A stretch of 22,033 nt of DNA from Clostridium sp. GTDB lineage: Bacteria; Bacillota_A; Clostridia; Lachnospirales; Lachnospiraceae. The position numbers and the translations under genes were made by a program. The stretch lies in contig JAMPAW010000008.1 in the NCBI GenBank assembly GCA_023666975.1, positions 1 through 22,033 on the forward strand, given 5' to 3'. Of the stretch, positions 16,454 to 22,033 are shown piece by piece; the first letter of the stretch is position 1; the number at the start of each line of letters is the position of its first letter. The notes under the pieces were generated by a model. It was given only the letters and a program-made list of their open reading frames with translations. It searched no databases and was not told where the DNA came from.

Positions 16454-16930
16454 ATGGAAGAATTATACGAACAAAATGCCAAAATCGTCTTTCATTTCCT
16501 CTGTTCCCGGTGCCATGACGAATATCTGGCCGAGGAATTAACACAGGAAACGTTTCTACGCGCTTATCAGTCTTTGGAACGGTATGACGGAAGCTGCAAG
16601 GTTTCTACGTGGCTTTGTCAGATCGCAAAGCATTTGTATTATCAATACCTGCAAAAGCATAACCGTGAAATTCCGGCAGAAGAAGAGGAGCAAACGGATA
16701 CGAAGGCAGATACGGAGCGGCAGGTTTTAGCCAGATTGGAGCTTTTTGATGTGCTGAAGGAAATGCAGAAGCTGCCGGATCAGATGCGGGAGGTGATGTA
16801 TCTGCGGATCAGCGGTGATTTGTCCTTCAAAGAGATTGGCGAAATCATGGGAAAAAGTGAAAATTGGGCGCGGGTTAATTTTTACCGGGGAAAGGAAAAA
16901 TTATTAGAAAGGAAGGGAAAAAATGAGTGA
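16454..16930 (+). CDS. ECF-family RNA polymerase sigma factor
   Basis: ATG 16454 with AAGGAGG 6 nt upstream gives 158 residues; an in-frame GTG at 16415 is not supported. Region sigma-2 (about 5-70) contains LAEELTQETFLRAYQSLERY and the -10 recognition stretch VSTWLCQIAKHLYY. Region sigma-4 (about 98-150) has the helix-turn-helix YLRISGDLSFKEIGEIMGKSENWARV. Such factors are held by a membrane anti-sigma factor and released under envelope or chemical stress. It overlaps its anti-sigma gene by 8 nt. The signal and regulon cannot be named. Confidence 0.95.
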   Translation: MEELYEQNAKIVFHFLCSRCHDEYLAEELTQETFLRAYQSLERYDGSCKVSTWLCQIAKHLYYQYLQKHNREIPAEEEEQTDTKADTERQVLARLELFDVLKEMQKLPDQMREVMYLRISGDLSFKEIGEIMGKSENWARVNFYRGKEKLLERKGKNE

Positions 16931-17759
16931 GATAAACTGTAATGTGATTAAGGATTTATTGCCGTCTTATATCGATGAAATCTGCTCAGAGGATTCGGGG
17001 AAACTGGTTCGGAAGCATGTGGCGGAATGCAGTGCGTGCCGGAATCTTTTGGAGATGATGACGGCGACGGAGCTTGTGTCGGAGGAGACTGGCGGCAGGC
17101 AGATTGATTATATGAAGAAAGTGAGGCAGACTTATACCAGAAAAAACAGAATCAGCTTTGGGCTGCTGGCTGCATGTCTGGCAGCAGGCGTATTCATCGA
17201 GATGAACAGTCACCGTTTTGCCGCTATTGATTTGTATTACTGTTATATCATGATGCCGGTTATCATGGCAGGTGCTTATTTGATGATGCCAGGCGGGAAT
17301 ATAACCGGAAAGCATGCAAAATGGGAGCCGGTCGTGGGCGGGATCGGCATAGTGCTTATTCTTTATTGCAGTATATTCCGGTTTGCCGCCTCGTATGGCG
17401 TGAACGGAGTGACGTATAGCGTGCGGGGAGTGGCGGAAGGAACCGGCCTGTTTGGGATAGCCCCTGACAAACTGGGAATATTTTTTCACCGGCAGTTTTT
17501 GGCCATCATTCTGCTTCAGGTGGTTTTTCTTTTGGCTGCGATAGTGGACAGCTTGAAAACCGGGGTTTTTCATGGGATATTAGTGGATATTCACGCTACG
17601 GGGGCTTGTCTGGCATTTGCGTTCGACCTTCTTTTGCGGAGACTTACAACACCGGAACAGTTCCGGCAGATGTGGGAGAAAAGTTTTCTGGTTCTATTGG
17701 CAGAAGGGGTAATCATTGCCGTGGCTGTAGTGCTGTTCGGGCGAAGGAGAAGCAGATAA
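16923..17759 (+). CDS. Membrane anti-sigma factor with zinc finger (ZAS type)
   Basis: A 278-residue protein. The N-terminal cytoplasmic domain (1-50) has the zinc-binding set His32-x3-Cys36-x2-Cys39 plus Cys6, the zf-HC2 anti-sigma signature. About six hydrophobic segments follow (near residues 78-95, 99-123, 138-155, 188-207, 213-237 and 253-274), more than the single helix of the classic type. It should bind the ECF sigma factor encoded just upstream and release it on a signal. Its stop (17757-17759) directly abuts the remnant of an unrelated transporter in the same frame. Confidence 0.92.
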   Translation: MSEINCNVIKDLLPSYIDEICSEDSGKLVRKHVAECSACRNLLEMMTATELVSEETGGRQIDYMKKVRQTYTRKNRISFGLLAACLAAGVFIEMNSHRFAAIDLYYCYIMMPVIMAGAYLMMPGGNITGKHAKWEPVVGGIGIVLILYCSIFRFAASYGVNGVTYSVRGVAEGTGLFGIAPDKLGIFFHRQFLAIILLQVVFLLAAIVDSLKTGVFHGILVDIHATGACLAFAFDLLLRRLTTPEQFRQMWEKSFLVLLAEGVIIAVAVVLFGRRRSR

Positions 17760-17858
17760 AAATCGGCAAACAGGATGATTGCTTTTGTGGAGCCTGTGGC
17801 AGCGATAGTGCTGGGAATGATTTTGTTTTATGAAAAAATAAAAAATGAACTTTTTTGA
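17760..17858 (+). pseudogene. Remnant of an EamA-family transporter C-terminus
   Basis: In the frame of the anti-sigma gene, straight after its stop, the DNA reads KSANRMIAFVEPVAAIVLGM then ILFYEKIKNELF and a stop at 17856-17858. The EPVAAIVLG and the FYEK that follows match the conserved end of EamA (DMT) transporters, where EP-V-A is followed by a helix and a G/Y-E-K/R turn. The rest of the transporter is absent on both sides. Most likely a deletion brought the anti-sigma gene next to the last piece of the transporter gene. The ATG at 17775 has no obvious role. Confidence 0.55.
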
Positions 17859-17937
17859 TGAAAATAAACCTTGAAAAATAAATATTGAACTTCTTGCATT
17901 GGTGTGTTATAATTGGTTTTAGAAAAATGAACTTTTT
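17841..17937 (+). repeat. Three TGAACTT words at about 41-nt spacing around a promoter
   Basis: AAAAATGAACTTTTT occurs at 17841-17855 and again exactly at 17923-17937. A third TGAACTT (17886-17892) lies in the -35 region. Heptamer starts are 17846, 17886 and 17928, that is 40 and 42 nt apart, about four helical turns, so all three would face the same side of the DNA. They look like operator sites. Confidence 0.55.
17885..17913 (+). promoter_or_regulatory. Sigma-A promoter of the HTH-aminotransferase gene
   Basis: TTGAAC (17885-17890), 17 nt, TATAAT (17908-17913): near-consensus. The transcript would start near 17920 and include the third TGAACTT repeat. Confidence 0.8.
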
Positions 17938-18003
17938 ATAAAACCATGGTCGAATCGGAACTGTCTGAGCGTAGAAAGTGGTTATAAGGGAAAGGAATTG
18001 TTT

Positions 18004-19512
18004 ATGAGCCAAAAGATATTTACCGAACGGTTGAATGCAGCTATGCGCAGCCGGGACCTGAAACAGGTGGATTTTCTGCGGGCGGCGGAGCAGGCCGGCA
18101 TCAAGCTGGGAAAAGGCCAGATGAGCCAGTATGCCAGCGGAAAGGCGGTACCCAGAAGGAATATTGCGCAGTTTCTTGCGCAGGTGCTGGCAGTTGATGT
18201 GGAATGGCTGTATGGTAACGCAGGGAAAGAGAATGCCAAAACCGGGCAAAGGGCGGGAACGGATTCACGATACCGGAATCGAGAAGGAGGAGCAGCAATG
18301 CAGGAGATTAAGAAATCATCAAAATTGGATAATGTGTTATATGATGTCAGGGGACCTGTGGTTGATGAGGCTACAAGAATGGAGGAGAGCGGTACAAGTG
18401 TATTGAAGCTGAATATCGGAAATCCGGCACCGTTTGGTTTCCGCACCCCAGATGAAGTGATATATGATATGCAAAGACAGTTGACGGACTGTGAGGGATA
18501 TTCTGCGGCAAAGGGGCTTTTTTCAGCCAGAAAAGCGATCATGCAGTATGCGCAGATAAAAAATATACCGAACCTTTCTGTGGAGGATATCTATACCGGA
18601 AACGGTGTCAGCGAGCTGATCAACCTCAGCATGTCAGCCCTGCTGGATGACGGCGACGAGGTGCTTGTCCCGTCACCGGATTATCCTTTGTGGACGGCCT
18701 GTGTCACGTTAGCAGGCGGAAAAGCAGTTCATTATATCTGCGACGAGCAGGCAGAATGGTGTCCGGATATGGGGGATATCCAAAAGAAGATCACAGACCG
18801 GACGAAAGCGATTGTGATCATCAATCCCAACAATCCGACGGGAGCCGTGTATTCCAGGGAAGTGCTGCAGGAAATTGCCGAGGTGGCCAGAAAGCATCAG
18901 CTGATTATCTTTTCCGATGAAATATATGACCGTCTCGTCATGGATGAATACGAGCATGTGTCCATTGCCTCGTTAGCACCGGATTTGTTCTGTGTGACCT
19001 TCAGCGGGCTTTCCAAGTCCCACATGATAGCGGGTTTCCGAATTGGCTGGATGATCCTAAGCGGGAATAAGAAAATGGCAAAGGATTATATTGAAGGGCT
19101 AAACATGCTTTCCAATATGCGGCTCTGCTCGAATGTGCCGGCGCAGTCCATTGTGCAGACGGCTCTTGGCGGGTATCAGAGCGTAAATAATTATATTGTC
19201 CCCGGCGGCCGGATTTATGAACAGAGAGATTATATTTACAAGGCATTAAATGACATTCCGGGTATCAGTGCGGTAAAACCCAAGGCAGCATTTTATATTT
19301 TCCCGAAGCTGGACGTTACAAAGTTCAATATTGTGGATGATGAGCGGTTTGCGCTGGACCTGTTAAAGGAGAAAAAAATATTGATCATTCACGGCGGCGG
19401 ATTTAACTGGGGACAGCCGGATCATTTCCGTATCGTGTATCTGCCGCGTATCGAGGTACTGAAAGATGCCGTGGAAAGTCTCGGAGATTTTCTGGGGGGA
19501 TACAGGCAGTAA
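18004..19512 (+). CDS. Helix-turn-helix domain fused to an AlaT-like aminotransferase
   Basis: ATG 18004 with AAAGGA 7 nt upstream gives 502 residues; a TTG at 17998 is the alternative. Residues 1-75 are an XRE-type DNA-binding domain (FTERLNAAMRSRDLKQVDF, GQMSQYASGKAVPRR, VDVEWLYGN). From residue 99 (Met at 18298) a complete class I/II PLP aminotransferase follows: LNIGNPAPFGF, SPDYPLW, NPNNPTG, SDEIYD and the PLP lysine in FSGLSKSHMIAGFRIGW (Lys240 of the free enzyme). This part matches AlaA/AlaT (glutamate-pyruvate aminotransferase) from end to end, about 404 residues. A linker rich in Gly, Arg and Asn joins the parts. The protein may sense its own substrate and regulate its gene, as MocR regulators do, though MocR uses a GntR domain. 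The internal start may also give the free enzyme. Confidence 0.9.
   Translation: MSQKIFTERLNAAMRSRDLKQVDFLRAAEQAGIKLGKGQMSQYASGKAVPRRNIAQFLAQVLAVDVEWLYGNAGKENAKTGQRAGTDSRYRNREGGAAMQEIKKSSKLDNVLYDVRGPVVDEATRMEESGTSVLKLNIGNPAPFGFRTPDEVIYDMQRQLTDCEGYSAAKGLFSARKAIMQYAQIKNIPNLSVEDIYTGNGVSELINLSMSALLDDGDEVLVPSPDYPLWTACVTLAGGKAVHYICDEQAEWCPDMGDIQKKITDRTKAIVIINPNNPTGAVYSREVLQEIAEVARKHQLIIFSDEIYDRLVMDEYEHVSIASLAPDLFCVTFSGLSKSHMIAGFRIGWMILSGNKKMAKDYIEGLNMLSNMRLCSNVPAQSIVQTALGGYQSVNNYIVPGGRIYEQRDYIYKALNDIPGISAVKPKAAFYIFPKLDVTKFNIVDDERFALDLLKEKKILIIHGGGFNWGQPDHFRIVYLPRIEVLKDAVESLGDFLGGYRQ
18284..18300 (+). promoter_or_regulatory. Internal ribosome site and ATG for the free aminotransferase
   Basis: AAGGAGG (18284-18290) stands 7 nt before ATG 18298, an ideal site, stronger than that of the fusion start. 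The product would be 404 residues beginning MQEIKKSSKLDNVLYDVRGP, just where free AlaA-type enzymes begin. Confidence 0.7.
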
Positions 19513-19544
19513 TAGTGTAATGTTTTCGACAGGTGGTGCCAGCA

Positions 19545-20216
19545 ATGAAGCAGATATTAATCATAGAAGATGATACGGCATTGGCAAACGGACTTTGCCG
19601 TGCCCTGTCTTCCGAGGAAATACAGACAATAAGCGCAGACAGCTTAGAGGAAGCCGGAAGGCTATGGGAGGGACAAAATTGTGACCTCATTTTATTAGAT
19701 GTGAATCTGCCCGACGGGAATGGTTTTGATTTCCTGAAAGAGATAAAAGAAAAGGCGGATATACCTGTGATTTTGCTGACGGCAAATGATTTGGAATCCG
19801 ATATTGTGGCAGGGCTGGAAATGGGGGCAGATGACTATATCACCAAACCGTTCAGCCTTGCCATTTTGCGGGCAAGAGTCAATACGGCACTGCGCAAATG
19901 GGAACGGAATCAAAAGGATGCGCAGTTTATTATGGACGCCTATGTATTTGATTTTGAAAAAATGGAATTTTACTGTCAGGGAAATCCTGTGGAGCTCAGC
20001 AAGACAGAGCAGAAGCTGCTGCGGCTGTTGACCGCTCATGCGGGAATGACGTTAAGCCGTGAGAAGCTGGTTGACCGGATTTGGACAGACGGGGCGGAAT
20101 ATGTGGACGAAAATGCGCTGTCCGTGGCCGTGAAACGCCTGCGGGATAAGCTGTCTGCGAACGAGTATATCAAAACGGTGTACGGAATCGGATATGTGTG
20201 GGTGAAGAACGGGTGA
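19545..20216 (+). CDS. OmpR-family response regulator without adjacent kinase
   Basis: ATG 19545 with AGGTGG 8 nt upstream gives 223 residues; GTG codons at 19533 and 19536 fall in the ribosome site. The receiver domain (1-115) has the acidic pair Glu8-Asp9-Asp10, the phosphate acceptor Asp52 in LLDVNLPDG, Thr80 and Lys101 in ITKPFS. The winged-helix output domain (about 128-222) ends in the usual YGIGYVW. It binds DNA as a phosphorylation-dependent dimer. Proteins of this subgroup (BceR/GraR/VanR-like) are normally followed by a kinase gene with a GTGA overlap. Here the overlap GTG exists at 20213 but the frame closes after five codons. Confidence 0.93.
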   Translation: MKQILIIEDDTALANGLCRALSSEEIQTISADSLEEAGRLWEGQNCDLILLDVNLPDGNGFDFLKEIKEKADIPVILLTANDLESDIVAGLEMGADDYITKPFSLAILRARVNTALRKWERNQKDAQFIMDAYVFDFEKMEFYCQGNPVELSKTEQKLLRLLTAHAGMTLSREKLVDRIWTDGAEYVDENALSVAVKRLRDKLSANEYIKTVYGIGYVWVKNG

Positions 20217-20371
20217 GCGGGAAAAGTTAAATTTTGAAAGAATCGAAAAAAGACTAATCCGAAGATGGGATTTTCTTATGGTCATGCAATCGCGGTAGAT
20301 TTTTTAATGCTGTTATGCTAGACTATGGAAGTGGTACATAGAGGGAATGGTATCTGCAGGAGGTGTATGAC
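20217..20371 (+). other. Intergenic stretch after the response regulator
   Basis: No gene is seen. A 5-bp stem AATCC/GGATT near 20256-20275 followed by TTCTT may be a weak terminator, and TGTTATGCT near 20308-20317 a possible extended -10 for the next gene. The abortive GTG frame at 20213-20230 may be the vestige of a kinase start. Confidence 0.35.
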
Positions 20372-22033
20372 ATGGCAAGAACAGTAGCGATTGGTGTGCA
20401 GGATTTTGAAAAATTAATACAGGGAGATTGTTTTTATATTGACAAGACAATGTTCATTAAGAACTGGTGGGAAAGTACGGATGAAGTCACCCTGATTACC
20501 AGGCCCAGACGCTTTGGGAAAACCCTGACTATGAGTATGCTGGAGCGGTTTTTCAGTAACCGCTATCAGGGGCAGGGGGAGATTTTTGAGGGTTTGGATA
20601 TCTGGAAAGATGAAAAGTACCGGGAACTGCAGGGTAGTTATCCGGTGATATTTTTGAGTTTTGCATCCGTGAAAGAAAATACATTTGATAAAATTTACTG
20701 GCAGATTTGTGAGATTATCGAAAAAATATACACAAAGCACCGTTTTTTATTAGAAAGCAGTGTATTGACGGAACAGGAAAAAGACAGATTTCAGTCCATT
20801 GGTATCGGAATGCCATCAGCGGAGGCGGCATTTGCTTTGCACAATCTTTCGGATTATTTGTATCGGTACTACGGGAAAAAAGTAATTATACTGTTAGATG
20901 AATATGATACTCCTTTGCAGGAAGCCTATGTGAATGGCTGCTGGGATAAAATAATCGTTTTGATGCGTAATCTTTTTAATGCGACCTTTAAGACGAATCC
21001 GTGTTTGGAACGTGCTGTTATGACAGGCATCACCAGAGTCAGTAAAGAGTCTATGTTTTCAGATTTAAACAATCTCAGGGTAGTGAGCATGGTTTCGGAA
21101 GAATATGCTTCTTATTTTGGTTTTACGGAAACGGAAGTATTTACTGCCATGGAGGAATATGGCCTGACGAATCAGGAAGAAGTGAAGTTCTGGTATGATG
21201 GTTTTACGATTGGTAATCTAAGGGGTATTTATAATCCGTGGTCTATTATTAATTTTCTGCGAGACAAGAAATTGAAATCCTATTGGGCGAATACCAGCTC
21301 CAACCGTCTGGCGGGCAGCCTGATCCGAACCGGAGATAAAGAAATGAAGATGCAGTTTGAGGATCTGCTGCAGGGGCGTAGCATTTACAGCAAAATCGAT
21401 GAAGAAGTCGTCTTTAACCAGTTAGATGAACAGGGGGACAGTGCGGTCTGGAGCCTTCTGTTTGCCAGCGGATATCTCAAAGTAAATGAAATCCAGGGGA
21501 AGATTTATGAACTGGAATTAACCAATCATGAAGTTCGGGACATGTTTGAAACGATGGTCAGCGGCTGGTTTGCCAAAAATTCAACAGATTATAATGGCTT
21601 TATCAGAGCCCTGCTGCGGGCGGATGTAGAGGAAATGAATGCCTATATGGAAGAGGTGGCGCAGTCCATGTTCAGTTCTTTTGATGGCGGTGAGAAACCA
21701 TCTGCAAGAACACCGGAGAGGTTTTATCATGGTTTTGTTCTGGGGCTTTTGGTCGATTTGAAAGACAGATATGAGATATCGTCTAACCGGGAAAGCGGTT
21801 TCGGACGTTATGATGTGATGTTAAAACCACTGCATGAGGCAGATGATGCGATTATCATGGAATTTAAGATATACAACTCCAAAAAGGAAAAGGATATGGA
21901 GGAAACTGTACAGAATGCTTTGCAGCAGATCACAGAGAAGCACTACGAACAGACTTTGTTAGATCAGGGGATTCACGCAGAAAGAATCCGGAAATATGGA
22001 TTTGCTTTTCGTGGGAAAGAGGTGTTGATCGGT
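20372..22033 (+). CDS. AAA-ATPase-like protein with PD-(D/E)XK nuclease-fold domain, 3' end cut
   Basis: A frame of 554 codons open to the right edge, with AGGAGGTG 6 nt before ATG 20372. The N-terminal part opens with the family pattern GVQDFEKLIQGDCFYIDKT, then a Walker A-like RPRRFGKT (44-51) and a Walker B ILLDEYDTP (173-181). The C-terminal part has GFGRYDVML (about 478-486) and IIMEFKI (about 494-500), the D and E-x-K of a PD-(D/E)XK fold. This matches the AAA-ATPase_like plus PDDEXK_9 family (PF09820/PF08011), widespread and often multicopy in gut anaerobes, with no proven function. Family length is about 520-580 residues, so little is missing. A nuclease or defence-like role is possible but not shown. 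Confidence 0.88.
   Translation, partial: MARTVAIGVQDFEKLIQGDCFYIDKTMFIKNWWESTDEVTLITRPRRFGKTLTMSMLERFFSNRYQGQGEIFEGLDIWKDEKYRELQGSYPVIFLSFASVKENTFDKIYWQICEIIEKIYTKHRFLLESSVLTEQEKDRFQSIGIGMPSAEAAFALHNLSDYLYRYYGKKVIILLDEYDTPLQEAYVNGCWDKIIVLMRNLFNATFKTNPCLERAVMTGITRVSKESMFSDLNNLRVVSMVSEEYASYFGFTETEVFTAMEEYGLTNQEEVKFWYDGFTIGNLRGIYNPWSIINFLRDKKLKSYWANTSSNRLAGSLIRTGDKEMKMQFEDLLQGRSIYSKIDEEVVFNQLDEQGDSAVWSLLFASGYLKVNEIQGKIYELELTNHEVRDMFETMVSGWFAKNSTDYNGFIRALLRADVEEMNAYMEEVAQSMFSSFDGGEKPSARTPERFYHGFVLGLLVDLKDRYEISSNRESGFGRYDVMLKPLHEADDAIIMEFKIYNSKKEKDMEETVQNALQQITEKHYEQTLLDQGIHAERIRKYGFAFRGKEVLIG

Noticed and set aside
16986..17573. Minus-strand frame of 195 codons
   Set aside because: Antisense of the anti-sigma gene; its composition (many His and Gln) is typical of a shadow frame.
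17982..18542. Minus-strand frame of 186 codons
   Set aside because: Antisense of the HTH-aminotransferase gene; Ser/Pro/Phe-rich without a recognisable domain.

Overview
The window looks like chromosomal DNA from an anaerobic gut-type Clostridia bacterium, most likely a Lachnospiraceae (Bacillota). The grounds are moderate G+C, strong AGGAGG ribosome sites, a CdaA-CdaR pair, a clostridial-type NADP glutamate dehydrogenase, a TndX-like large serine recombinase and an AAA-ATPase/PD-(D/E)XK gene of the kind common in gut Firmicutes. The genus cannot be fixed from sequence alone.

Bases 1 to about 3690 are the right end of an integrated mobile element whose left end lies outside the window. It carries an A+T-rich minus-strand cassette (an unrecognised partial gene, a small acidic protein and an XRE-type regulator), a gene-poor control region with long palindromes, two very short ORFs and a 531-residue large serine recombinase. 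The element ends almost exactly at the recombinase stop codon. The next codon belongs to an N-acetylmuramoyl-L-alanine amidase (Amidase_3 plus SPOR domain) that has been split inside its conserved DPGHGG zinc motif. Element excision would plausibly rebuild the amidase.

Bases 4500-9460 hold envelope and second-messenger genes. A membrane-anchored polysaccharide deacetylase comes first. Behind a good sigma-A promoter follows a tightly packed set: two uncharacterised membrane proteins, the diadenylate cyclase CdaA, its YbbR-type partner CdaR, and an HPr protein with both His15 and Ser46. glmM, the frequent third gene of this locus, is not there. A sirtuin deacylase, a LysR regulator and a small protein follow, closed by a terminator.

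Bases 11500-16400 are metabolic: purA (variant IMP-loop motif), a small membrane protein, a bifunctional birA, and gdhA. gdhA is preceded by a consensus promoter, a six-codon leader ORF and an intrinsic terminator, together resembling a transcription attenuator.

Bases 16400-22033 are regulatory and show signs of decay: an ECF sigma factor and its zinc-finger anti-sigma factor, a C-terminal scrap of an EamA transporter, an in-frame fusion of a helix-turn-helix domain to an AlaT-like aminotransferase with a strong internal ribosome site, an OmpR-type response regulator without a kinase, and an AAA-ATPase/nuclease-fold gene running off the right edge. No tRNA, rRNA or CRISPR array was seen.
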